From Peptococcaceae bacterium (lineage in GTDB: Bacteria > Bacillota > Peptococcia > Peptococcales > Peptococcaceae), in the NCBI GenBank assembly GCA_030524315.1, contig JAUNGU010000010.1:1-46288 (forward strand): a DNA stretch of 46,288 nucleotides. The letters are read 5' to 3'. The notes under the pieces are model-generated. The model was not told the DNA's origin, did not search any database, and was given only the letters and a program-made list of their open reading frames with translations. Made by a program: the position numbers and the translations under genes. Every line of letters starts with the position of its first letter. Position 1 is the first letter of the stretch. Positions 10,672 to 18,002 of the stretch are shown here, piece after piece.

Positions 10672-11004
10672 TCAGTGGGTGTAATCCAAGAGGCGAATGC
10701 CATCACCAACTTCCCCGGCAACGAGGTCCTTCATTTTGCGGGCAAAGGGGCAGGGGTAGCCGATGGGGTTGCCCTTTTGGATGCAACTGGCAAAGGCGAT
10801 GGTGTCGGCGCCGCGCTTGACGAGCTCGCGGGCGCGGAGCACCGATTTTTTGGCGGGGCAGCCGCCGCAGTTGATGAAGCCGACGAGCTCGATGGGTTCA
10901 TCGATGTCGGCGTAGACACCGGATTTTTCGCGGATCGCCTTAAAATCCGAGGTGCCCGGGCAATAATCCTCTGTTTGCATGCAGCGAATGATTCCTAGCT
11001 TCAT
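10672..11004 (-). CDS. CGGC-domain (putative metal-binding) protein
   Basis: The 110-residue cytoplasmic protein contains the motif FINCGGCPAKK near its middle and several further cysteines (IIRCMQTEDYCPG at the N-terminus; FASCIQKGNPIGYPCPF near the C-terminus). This matches the small CGGC-domain family found in anaerobic bacteria and archaea, which is thought to bind metal through the conserved cysteines. The reaction is not known. It starts at an ATG with GAGGAGGG upstream, is preceded by the panE terminator and ends at its own terminator, so it is probably transcribed separately. Confidence 0.8.
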   Translation of the reverse strand: MKLGIIRCMQTEDYCPGTSDFKAIREKSGVYADIDEPIELVGFINCGGCPAKKSVLRARELVKRGADTIAFASCIQKGNPIGYPCPFARKMKDLVAGEVGDGIRLLDYTH

Positions 11005-11027
11005 AATAAATCCCTCCTCTATTGATG

Positions 11028-11062
11028 AAAACGCGACGCCCTTCTCCTTGGCGTCGCGTTTT
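11028..11062 (-). terminator. Terminator of the ketopantoate reductase gene
   Basis: A 13-bp stem (AAAACGCGACGCC / GGCGTCGCGTTTT) with a nine-base loop, just downstream of the stop at 11070; U-tracts are available on both strands. Confidence 0.85.
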
Positions 11063-11069
11063 TTGCAGC

Positions 11070-11987
11070 TTACAGGCCGCGGCGTTTCATTTCCTCGGCA
11101 ACTTTTTTATACAGGGGCACATCGACGTGGTACTGCTCGCCCAGGCGCACGACCTCGTAGATGAGGCCGTCGATTTCCGAGGCGTGGCCGTCGGCAATAT
11201 CGCGCTGCATGGAGGTCAGCGCCTGGGGCGTGATGCCGTCGAGAATTTTCAGATCGTCGGGCACGACGTCGTGGTCAAAGGCGCAATCCATCGCCACGGA
11301 AAGATCCGCGATTTCTCGGACCATACCCTTGAAAAATTCCCGCGCCTCGCCTTCCTTTTGCATGGCCTCGGCGCAGGCGTTGAAATAGAGCCCCGTGGCG
11401 CCGACCGGCGACACATAGGAGAATTTTTGCAGGGCGTCGCGCTGGATGTGGGCGGTGAGCTCGGGCTTGATGCCGCTGGCGGCAAATTCTGCGGCGATTT
11501 GCTCGTAGCATGGCTTGGCAATATCATGGTCGCGCGGGCCAAAGACGAGGCGACAATACGGGCCGCTCTGGAGGATTTTGCCCGGCGCAGAAATTTCCGC
11601 GTAGAGATAGACGCAGCCGTCGAGGACGTCGACGTCTGGGAGCTCGGCCTGGAGCTTGGCACCGGTGCCGTAAATATTGAGCACCGGAATGACCACCGTC
11701 TCCGGCCCGGCAACGCGAGCAATAAACGGCACCACCGACGGAATCGAGTAGCCCTTGACACAGACGAGGATCACGTCGGGCGTCTCGCTATAATCCTCCA
11801 TGGTGCAGGCTTTGACAGGCACCGTTTCCTCGGTGCCGTTCCAGACGCGGTCGATGTAGAGACCGTGCTCGGTCATCGCCGCCAGGTGGGCGCCGCGCGC
11901 AATCAGCGTCACGTCCTGGCCACCCTTGATGAGCTGCGCGCCCAGAATTGCGCCGGTGCCACCGGCACCAATCACCAGATATTTCAT
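11070..11987 (-). CDS. panE: 2-dehydropantoate 2-reductase (ketopantoate reductase) family protein
   Basis: The 305-residue protein begins with the dinucleotide-binding sequence YLVIGAGGTGAILGAQL, followed by VTLIARGAHLAAM. Both are typical of ketopantoate reductases, which use NADPH to reduce 2-dehydropantoate to pantoate in the pantothenate and coenzyme A pathway. Further matches are VKGYSIPSV and the C-terminal segment SMQRDIADGHASEIDGLIYEVVRLG, with the catalytic Lys and Glu regions. Family members exist that act on other 2-keto acids, so the substrate is probable rather than certain. The start at 11987 has an AGAAGGG site and a near-consensus promoter upstream. No other pantothenate gene is adjacent. 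Confidence 0.85.
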   Translation of the reverse strand: MKYLVIGAGGTGAILGAQLIKGGQDVTLIARGAHLAAMTEHGLYIDRVWNGTEETVPVKACTMEDYSETPDVILVCVKGYSIPSVVPFIARVAGPETVVIPVLNIYGTGAKLQAELPDVDVLDGCVYLYAEISAPGKILQSGPYCRLVFGPRDHDIAKPCYEQIAAEFAASGIKPELTAHIQRDALQKFSYVSPVGATGLYFNACAEAMQKEGEAREFFKGMVREIADLSVAMDCAFDHDVVPDDLKILDGITPQALTSMQRDIADGHASEIDGLIYEVVRLGEQYHVDVPLYKKVAEEMKRRGL

Positions 11988-12017
11988 AATGAACCCTTCT
12001 TTCGTCGTTTTTCTTCT

Positions 12018-12046
12018 ATTATAATGTGATTTTTGTGAATCTTCAA
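12018..12046 (-). promoter_or_regulatory. Promoter of panE
   Basis: TTGAAG (12041-12046), a 17-base spacer and TATAAT (12018-12023) on the minus strand; the transcript would start about 25-30 bases before the ATG. It fills the short gap after the upstream gene's stop codon at 12052. Confidence 0.75.
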
Positions 12047-12051
12047 CCGCA

Positions 12052-13650
12052 TCACAGGCTCGCCAAGAGCCCATCCAGTCCGTCGCGGCGCAAAATTTCC
12101 TTATAGTAGCCAATCTGCGCGCTGATCATACCGTCGATGGTGCGCATGCCGAGGAGCTCCACCGGCGCCTTGTCGTCGGTGAGAATGTGCTCGCCTGCCT
12201 GCCAGCGCGTCATGGCGCTGCGCACCTGGCGCATGCGGTTGGCCAGCTCGAAATCTGTGACGCTTGCGAGATTGTCCTGTAGGCGCTCGCGCGGCGCGCC
12301 GTGGACGGTGGCGAACACCTCGCGATTGTAGCTGCCGTCCACATCGGCGACGGCCACCTCGGGAAAGACGCTGGCGATGGTGTCGCAGAGCCAGGCGGCA
12401 ATGTCGTCCTCGCCCTGGCCGCGCATGTTGAGATTGCAAACCATGACGCCGTCGGCGGTGAGGTGGGATTTGACCAGGTCAAAAAATTCCACGCTGCTCA
12501 TCTGGAAGGGAATGGTGATGTCCTGGTAGGCGTCGACCATGATCACGTCGTATTTGCCGCTGTCGGCGGCGAGGTAGGCGCGGCCGTCGTAGGTGGCGAC
12601 GGGCACCGATTCGGGCAACGCAAAATACTCATGCGCAAGATCGGTGATGCGCGCGTCAATTTCCACGCCGCTGACCTCGGCGTTGGGAAAATACCGCGCC
12701 ACCTGGCTCGCAAAGGTCCCCGTGCCCATGCCCAGCACGAGCACGCGCGGATGGTCCTTCTCTGCCAGCGCCGCCATCACCGGCGCGGCGAGGGCCGTGT
12801 CGTAGTACATATGCGTCAGGCCGTCGTCCTTGACGCGCATCGACTGGACGCCAAAGAGCACATTCGTCGAGAGAATCGTCGCCTGGTCGGTGTCCTTGAC
12901 CTGCAAATAATTGTAGATCGACTCGCCCTCGTAGGTGAGTTCCCGCTCCCAAAAGGCAAAATGCACCGTGCCCGCGAGAATGCTGCACACGAGGAAGACC
13001 GCCGTGGCGATGGTGCAGCCTTTACGCCAGCCGCCGGTCGTGATGAAATACACCAGCGCCAGCACCAGCAGCACGCCGGAAAAAATCATGAAGGACACCG
13101 CCGTCCCCACGGCAGGAATCGTCACAAAGGTCGGCAAGAAGGTGCCGAGGATGCTGCCGATGGTGTTGCAGGCGCCGAGACGCCCGGCGATGCGCCCGCT
13201 CTCGTCAAGGCTCGAGACGGTGAATTTGATCAGCGACGGCGTCACCGTGCCCAAGAGGAACAGCGGGAACACGAAGACGATCATGCAGGTCACAAAGGCC
13301 GCCCAAATGAGCAGATTCGTCTCGACAGCGACGACGAGAATCCCCGTGATCGCCACAATCACGTAGCGCCCGAGAATCGGAATCGCCGCGATCCACACTG
13401 CCGCAAGCATGATGCGCCGGAAAAGTCGCCCCGGGTCGGGATTGGCGTCGGCCCAGCGCCCGCCAAAGACGTTGCCCAAGGCCAGGGCAATCATGATCGT
13501 GCCGATGATGATCGTCCAAACAATCTGCGACGAGCTAAAATACGGCGCCAAAAGCCGGCTCGCGCCAATTTCCACGGCCATCACTGACATCCCGGCGAAA
13601 AATTCCGTGAGATAGAGAAAGGTTTTGTTGCGCAAAATATCGTGTTTCAA
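12052..13650 (-). CDS. Membrane-fused spermidine synthase-like protein
   Basis: The protein has 532 residues. The first half (about 1-245) is hydrophobic with roughly seven or eight membrane segments. The second half is a soluble Rossmann methyltransferase-like domain of the spermine/spermidine synthase family: VLVLGMGTGTFASQVARYFP binds the nucleoside, then VSGVEIDARI and DVIMVDAYQD. The start is a TTG at 13650 preceded by GAAGGGATAT; no ATG is better placed. Fused proteins of this kind are widespread, but aminopropyl transfer has rarely been shown and the classical active-site residues are not all evident, so polyamine synthesis is uncertain. It is on the same strand as panE but panE has its own promoter. 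Confidence 0.82.
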   Translation of the reverse strand: MKHDILRNKTFLYLTEFFAGMSVMAVEIGASRLLAPYFSSSQIVWTIIIGTIMIALALGNVFGGRWADANPDPGRLFRRIMLAAVWIAAIPILGRYVIVAITGILVVAVETNLLIWAAFVTCMIVFVFPLFLLGTVTPSLIKFTVSSLDESGRIAGRLGACNTIGSILGTFLPTFVTIPAVGTAVSFMIFSGVLLVLALVYFITTGGWRKGCTIATAVFLVCSILAGTVHFAFWERELTYEGESIYNYLQVKDTDQATILSTNVLFGVQSMRVKDDGLTHMYYDTALAAPVMAALAEKDHPRVLVLGMGTGTFASQVARYFPNAEVSGVEIDARITDLAHEYFALPESVPVATYDGRAYLAADSGKYDVIMVDAYQDITIPFQMSSVEFFDLVKSHLTADGVMVCNLNMRGQGEDDIAAWLCDTIASVFPEVAVADVDGSYNREVFATVHGAPRERLQDNLASVTDFELANRMRQVRSAMTRWQAGEHILTDDKAPVELLGMRTIDGMISAQIGYYKEILRRDGLDGLLASL

Positions 13651-13704
13651 AATATCCCTTCTTTCGCAAAATCCTTGGCTTCAGTGTAGCATATCCCTGC
13701 CCAC

Positions 13705-13732
13705 AAAAAAATGGCTGTCAGCCGACAGCCAT
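13705..13732 (-). terminator. Terminator of the first degV-family gene
   Basis: Perfect 9-bp stem ATGGCTGTC/GACAGCCAT followed by seven T on the minus strand. Confidence 0.9.
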
Positions 13733-13736
13733 GGGA

Positions 13737-14591
13737 TTACGCGTGTTTGAAATAGCCGATGCAAAAGGTCCCCGGCCCGCAGTGGCTTGAGACGACGCCA
13801 CCGGTGCAGCCCACGAGAATGTGCTCGAAATGGCCGAGGGCGCGAATTTTGGCGACGGCGGCATCGATTTCCGCCTGGGTGCAGGTGGAATGAATGAGGA
13901 AGGCGCACATCGGATCCGCCTCTGCCAAGAGCGGCAGCATTTCCTCGAGGTAGACCTGGGTGACGTGGTCCATTTTGCCGCGGTATTTTTTGTCGGGCAC
14001 CAGCGCCCCCTCGTCGTTGACGAGGATGCGCGGATGGATGCGCAGCACATTGCCAAAGAGGGCTGCCACGCCGCTGCACCGCCCGCCGCGATAGAGATAA
14101 GTGAGGGTGTCGACGATGAAGGTCACCGTCAGCCGCGCGCTCAGATCCTCCATCGTGCGAATAATCTCCTGGACGTCCGCGCCGTCACGCGCCATTTGCG
14201 CGGCCTTCATGGCGAGGACGCCGAGGCCGGTAGAGACGTTTTTCGTGTCGATGATGTGGACCTGGTCGGTGGCGCCGAGCTTTTCGGCCGCGAGCCTGAG
14301 CACGTCGCCCGAGGCCGAGAGCTTGGCCGAAATCGGCAGACAGACGACCTCTGCCCCCGTCGCCACCAAGGGCTCGAGGAGGACGATCGCCTCCTGGAGA
14401 GACGGCGCCGAGGTTTTCGGCGTCGCCTGATGGGCGTCGGACCAGGCGAAGAGTTCCTCCAACGTCAGGTCGACACCATCGAGGTGGTCCTCCTCGCCCA
14501 AGAGAATATGCAAGGGCAAAACGTGGATGTTGTATTCTTCAATGAGATTTTTTGGCAAATCACAGGTGCTATCTGCGACAATTTCTATCAT
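13737..14591 (-). CDS. DegV family fatty-acid-binding protein (first copy)
   Basis: The 284-residue product shows the DegV hallmarks: N-terminal IEIVADSTCDLP, the segment TPKTSAPSL equivalent to the usual TSQPS, a central VHIIDTKNVSTGLGVL, and LTYLYRGGRCSGVAALFGN. DegV/FakB proteins bind a fatty acid and present it to the FakA kinase for phospholipid synthesis. I chose the ATG at 14591, which has an AAGGGGG site nine bases upstream, over a TTG two codons earlier. A second DegV protein is at 41789-42688. No fakA-type kinase is in the window. The neighbouring gene upstream is a lipid kinase, which fits a shared membrane-lipid role. Confidence 0.9.
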   Translation of the reverse strand: MIEIVADSTCDLPKNLIEEYNIHVLPLHILLGEEDHLDGVDLTLEELFAWSDAHQATPKTSAPSLQEAIVLLEPLVATGAEVVCLPISAKLSASGDVLRLAAEKLGATDQVHIIDTKNVSTGLGVLAMKAAQMARDGADVQEIIRTMEDLSARLTVTFIVDTLTYLYRGGRCSGVAALFGNVLRIHPRILVNDEGALVPDKKYRGKMDHVTQVYLEEMLPLLAEADPMCAFLIHSTCTQAEIDAAVAKIRALGHFEHILVGCTGGVVSSHCGPGTFCIGYFKHA

Positions 14592-14629
14592 ACGCAAAAT
14601 CCCCCTTTTCTTGTAGGATTGTTCCTTCT

Positions 14630-14658
14630 ATTATACGCCATCTCTGGCGCGATGGAAA
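14630..14658 (-). promoter_or_regulatory. Promoter of the first degV gene
   Basis: TTTCCA (14653-14658), 17-base spacer, TATAAT (14630-14635) on the minus strand, about 40 bases upstream of the ATG. Confidence 0.7.
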
Positions 14659-14670
14659 CGTTTTTCGTCC

Positions 14671-15600
14671 CTAGATGAGGACGCGCAGCTGTCGCGGCAG
14701 GGTGCGCATCGTGACGTGACGGCCGCGGCCGAGGACCTCGCCGTCGGCGTGGACGACCAGCGAGCGCGCAAGCGCGACGCTGACTTCCTCGGCACGCACC
14801 AGCGGCAGCTGCGCCGAATCGCCTGCGCAACCGGCGAGGAGCCCCGGCACCCGGCGCAAGATTTCTGCAAAGCGCAGATCCATCGCCCCGCGCACCGTCA
14901 GGAGCCCATCACGGGCGTTGGCCCCGGGCGCAAGCTTGACGCCGCCGCCTTCCCAGGGGAAGTTCATTGCCGCCAGAAAAATCAGCGAGTCCGCCGTCCG
15001 CGCCTCGACCTCGCTGCCACGCGAAAAACGCAGCGCAGCCGCCGACGTTTGCAAATTGCCGAGGGCAGGCAGCACCTTGGCGAGATAGGCCGATTGGCCG
15101 ATGCCCAGGCGATTGAGCCAGGCCTTTTGCGCGGTCTTGTCCACCTGCTCGCAGACCCAGGCGTCCATGCCCACGCCCGCGCTAATGCCAAAGCGCCGCG
15201 GCGCGTGGCCATCGAGGCGCACCTCGCCAAGGTCGATGCGGCGTCGGCCGTCAGAAGCGAGAATCTGTGCCAGCGCCGCAAAGGGCGAGCGCGCCATGCC
15301 CAGCCCCCGCGCAAAATCATTGCCCGAGCCCGCCGGCACAACGCCGAGCGCCACGCGCTCAAAATCATCAATGCCGTTAATCACCTCGTTGATGGTGCCG
15401 TCGCCGCCGACCACGACCAGGCGAATATTTTCATCGGGCAAGCGGCTTGCCGCCTGCGCCAGCGCCGTGGCGTCGCCCTTGCGGCGCGTGCGCCACTCGC
15501 GAAAAGGAACGCCTGCCGCGAGCATTCCCTGCTTCATTTTGTGCCAGCGCTTGGCGGCGCGGCCGCGCCCGCTGGTCTGATTGACAATAAAATAATACAT
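14671..15600 (-). CDS. Diacylglycerol kinase-like lipid kinase (DagK/YegS family)
   Basis: The 309-residue protein starts with YYFIVNQTSGRGRA, the phosphate-loop-like opening of this family, then has VVVGGDGTINEVINGI and GVVPAGSGNDFARGLGM, the nucleotide and catalytic motifs of the DAGK catalytic domain. Such enzymes phosphorylate diacylglycerol or related lipids at the membrane surface using ATP. An ATG at 15606 would sit directly against the AGGAGG site; the ATG at 15600 has a six-base gap and is therefore the start. The gene has its own promoter and is followed directly by the promoter of degV. Confidence 0.9.
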   Translation of the reverse strand: MYYFIVNQTSGRGRAAKRWHKMKQGMLAAGVPFREWRTRRKGDATALAQAASRLPDENIRLVVVGGDGTINEVINGIDDFERVALGVVPAGSGNDFARGLGMARSPFAALAQILASDGRRRIDLGEVRLDGHAPRRFGISAGVGMDAWVCEQVDKTAQKAWLNRLGIGQSAYLAKVLPALGNLQTSAAALRFSRGSEVEARTADSLIFLAAMNFPWEGGGVKLAPGANARDGLLTVRGAMDLRFAEILRRVPGLLAGCAGDSAQLPLVRAEEVSVALARSLVVHADGEVLGRGRHVTMRTLPRQLRVLI

Positions 15601-15620
15601 GACCATCCTCCTGTCCCTTC

Positions 15621-15649
15621 ATCATAGACAAAAGACCGCTGTTAATCAA
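15621..15649 (-). promoter_or_regulatory. Promoter of the lipid kinase gene
   Basis: TTGATT (15644-15649), 17-base spacer, TATGAT (15621-15626) on the minus strand. Confidence 0.7.
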
Positions 15650-15666
15650 GAAGCAATGCGACGCCC

Positions 15667-15695
15667 TTGCCCGCCTGGCGAAAAAGTTTTACAAT
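15667..15695 (+). promoter_or_regulatory. Promoter of 4-hydroxybutyrate dehydrogenase
   Basis: TTGCCC (15667-15672), 17-base spacer, TACAAT (15690-15695), 34 bases before the ATG at 15730. Confidence 0.65.
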
Positions 15696-15729
15696 GAAAC
15701 CATCTAAGAACCAAAAAGGAGGCGCTCTC

Positions 15730-16842
15730 ATGAGCCAATTTTTAATGAAGCCCACCCTGCACCGTCTCGATTCTGTGCAGGAATTTGTCGACAATTTCCA
15801 AATCACCGCTGACGACGTCCTCTTTATCAACCCCCATCTCTATAATGACTATTTCGCGCCGCTCGGTCTCCCTTGCGCCGTCGTTCATCCCAAGGATTAT
15901 GGCGCAGGCGAGCCAACTGATGAGATGATCGAAGCCATCGATCGCGATCTCACAGGTGACTACAAGCGTGTCATCGCCGTCGGCGGCGGCTCGGTGCTCG
16001 ACGTGGCAAAATTCTTCGTCCTCGACCAGACCACGCCCGTCCTCGATCTTTTTGACGGCAAGCGCACGCCGACCAAGGCGCGCCAGCTCGTCCTCATTCC
16101 AACCACCTGCGGCACCGGCAGCGAGGTCACCTCTGTGGCAGCGCTGGCGCTGGTCAGCCGCGGCACCAAGGCCGGTTACGGCACGCCCGCCATGTTTGCC
16201 GACGACGCCGTGCTCATCCCAGCGCTTCTGGAAGATCTGCCGATGGGGCCATTTTCCACCAGCGCCATCGACGCCCTCGTCCACGCCGTCGAATCTGCCC
16301 TCTCGCCAAAGGCCACGCCAATCTCCAAGCTCCTGAGCTATGAAGCCATTCGCCTCATTCTCCGCGGCTTCAAAAAAATCGCCGCCGACGGCCCCGACGC
16401 CCGCAAGCCGATTATCGAAGATTTTCTCTTCGCCTCCACCTACGCCGGTGTCGCCTTTAGCAACGCTGGCTGCGCCGCTGTCCACGCCCTGAGCTATCCC
16501 CTCGGCGGCACCTTCCACGTGCCCCACGGCGAATCCAACTACGCCATGTTCACCGGCGTCATGCGCAACTACATGGAAATCAAGCAGGACGGCGAAATCG
16601 CCACCCTCAACCACACCATGGCCGAGATTCTCGACTGCGACGTCAGTGACGTCTACGACCAGCTCGAAGCCCTCCTCAACCACCTCGTCCAGAAAAAGCC
16701 CCTCCACGCCTACGGCATGACCGAAGCCCAAATCGCCGAATTCGCCGACAGTGTCTACGAAAAACAACAACGCCTCCTCGTCAACAACTTCGTCCCCTTC
16801 GACCGCGACCGCATCTACAAAATCTACAAAGAGCTCTACTGA
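15730..16842 (+). CDS. 4hbD: 4-hydroxybutyrate dehydrogenase (iron-containing alcohol dehydrogenase)
   Basis: The 370-residue enzyme belongs to the iron-dependent alcohol dehydrogenases: RVIAVGGGSVLDVAKF binds NAD(P), IPTTCGTGSEVTSVA follows, and the metal ligands are in SAIDALVHAVESALS and AVHALSYPLGGTFHVPHGESN. The overall sequence, including the ending QQRLLVNNFVPF...IYKIYKELY, closely resembles the 4-hydroxybutyrate dehydrogenases of clostridia, which interconvert succinate semialdehyde and 4-hydroxybutyrate in succinate or aminobutyrate fermentation. The start at 15730 has an AAAGGAGG site; an in-frame ATG at 15667 has none. The last 26 codons (stop included) plus the terminator are repeated at 23264-23391. 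The usual pathway partners are not in the window. Confidence 0.9.
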   Translation: MSQFLMKPTLHRLDSVQEFVDNFQITADDVLFINPHLYNDYFAPLGLPCAVVHPKDYGAGEPTDEMIEAIDRDLTGDYKRVIAVGGGSVLDVAKFFVLDQTTPVLDLFDGKRTPTKARQLVLIPTTCGTGSEVTSVAALALVSRGTKAGYGTPAMFADDAVLIPALLEDLPMGPFSTSAIDALVHAVESALSPKATPISKLLSYEAIRLILRGFKKIAADGPDARKPIIEDFLFASTYAGVAFSNAGCAAVHALSYPLGGTFHVPHGESNYAMFTGVMRNYMEIKQDGEIATLNHTMAEILDCDVSDVYDQLEALLNHLVQKKPLHAYGMTEAQIAEFADSVYEKQQRLLVNNFVPFDRDRIYKIYKELY

Positions 16843-16892
16843 TAAACGCACAAGCGCCCCGCCGAAAACCACGGCGAGGCGCTTGTTGCGTT
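16765..16892. repeat. 128-bp direct repeat, copy A (3' end of 4hbD plus terminator)
   Basis: This stretch matches 23264-23391 in the same orientation with five mismatches in 128 positions and no gap (offset 6499). It covers the last 25 residues of 4hbD, its stop codon and its terminator. The match stops abruptly at both ends. Confidence 0.95.
16850..16890 (+). terminator. Terminator of 4hbD
   Basis: Stem CAAGCGCC-CGCCG / CGGCG-AGGCGCTTG with a seven-base loop, followed by a GTTGCGTTTT tail on the plus strand. Confidence 0.75.
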
Positions 16893-16917
16893 TTGTATTC
16901 TATAATTATTCCATCCT

Positions 16918-17865
16918 TTAAATTTTCTCGAAAGCCTTCAATATAAACTGAATAAATATTTCTACATAACAGGCACTTTCTGCAGGCACCAATAGCCCAA
17001 CTTCTAATGCTGTTTTTTCTCTTATCGACAAGGTCACTACTTTTTCAAACTTATCGCGAATCGCAGAGGCGTCAGATAATACAATATTGTTAATAATTCC
17101 TATCCCTACATTGTTCTCTATCGCAGATATCCAAGAGCCAATACTTGTTGTAGAAAAGCCTGTACGTGGTTCCCCATATGGTTTAAAAAAATGAGATTGT
17201 ACAGCACTCGTATCGCCAAAGCTATTAATAAACCGCACCAGTGGATATTGACTAACTGTTTTTAACGATATATTTCTTTTAGAAGCTAACTCTGAATTCT
17301 TGCTTACACAACAAATATATTCTCCTTGAGTTAATGGGAGGAAATGATACCCCTTCTGATTCTTATAGTATTTTTGCATGTCATCGTCGTTTTTTGGAAT
17401 TGTTAAGATGCCTAGATTAGCCATTTTTTCTACATCATTAACTATCAACTTATTTGTTATGCTGCTTGAGTCGCCATCGAGCAAAATCAAATCTATATAG
17501 GGATACTCCTTGCAAAAGGCGGATATCATCGACGGTAAAACAGACATTGTCAAGACAGAATGCGCATATACAAATAACTTCCCACTACATATTTCTTGAG
17601 CACGCTGTTGATATGCATCAATTTCTTCTATTGCCTGATAATAGCGTTTAGTGATGTCTTTTGCTGCTTCTAAAAATTTTTCACCTTCTCGAGTAAACCG
17701 CACACCACGTGAACTTCTTTCAAATATTTTAAAACCAAGTTCATCCTCCAGACCACTTATAGATCGGCTCAATGATTGAGGCGTAATATATAAATGCTCA
17801 CTTGCACTATTAAATGAATTTCGGCGAGAAATTTCCACTAAATATTCTAATTGCTTTATTTGCAC
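16918..17865 (-). CDS. LysR-family transcriptional regulator (module A)
   Basis: The 315-residue protein has an N-terminal winged helix-turn-helix of the LysR type (IKQLEYLVEISRRNSFNSASEHLYITPQSLSRSISGLEDELG..FERSSRGVRFTREG) and a C-terminal effector-binding domain. LysR regulators bind dyads with a T-N11-A core and respond to a small molecule of the pathway they control. The start is a GTG at 17865 with AGAGAGGG seven bases upstream. It lies downstream of the module A operon on the same strand but is separated from it by a terminator, so it is transcribed on its own. Its base composition is AT-rich like the rest of the module and unlike 4hbD. The inducer is unknown. Confidence 0.92.
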   Translation of the reverse strand: MQIKQLEYLVEISRRNSFNSASEHLYITPQSLSRSISGLEDELGFKIFERSSRGVRFTREGEKFLEAAKDITKRYYQAIEEIDAYQQRAQEICSGKLFVYAHSVLTMSVLPSMISAFCKEYPYIDLILLDGDSSSITNKLIVNDVEKMANLGILTIPKNDDDMQKYYKNQKGYHFLPLTQGEYICCVSKNSELASKRNISLKTVSQYPLVRFINSFGDTSAVQSHFFKPYGEPRTGFSTTSIGSWISAIENNVGIGIINNIVLSDASAIRDKFEKVVTLSIREKTALEVGLLVPAESACYVEIFIQFILKAFEKI

Positions 17866-17953
17866 GATTCAGCCCTCTCTCATCAAAAGTCTATAATAAA
17901 AGTATAGCATATGACATAATTTTATTATACAACTCTGATTCGAACAAACTTTA

Positions 17954-17988
17954 AAAGAGACGCCGCATTTTTCATGCTGCGTCTCTTT
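17954..17988 (-). terminator. Terminator of the module A operon
   Basis: AAAAGAGACGCCGCAT / ATGCTGCGTCTCTTT stem with one mismatch, followed by a short T-run on the minus strand, between the flavoenzyme stop (18003) and the LysR gene. Confidence 0.8.
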
Positions 17989-18002
17989 CACATAAGCGTC
18001 CT

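Noticed and set aside
12301-13587. 428-codon plus-strand frame over the spermidine-synthase-like gene
   Set aside because: Low-complexity Ala/His/Arg composition typical of antisense shadows.
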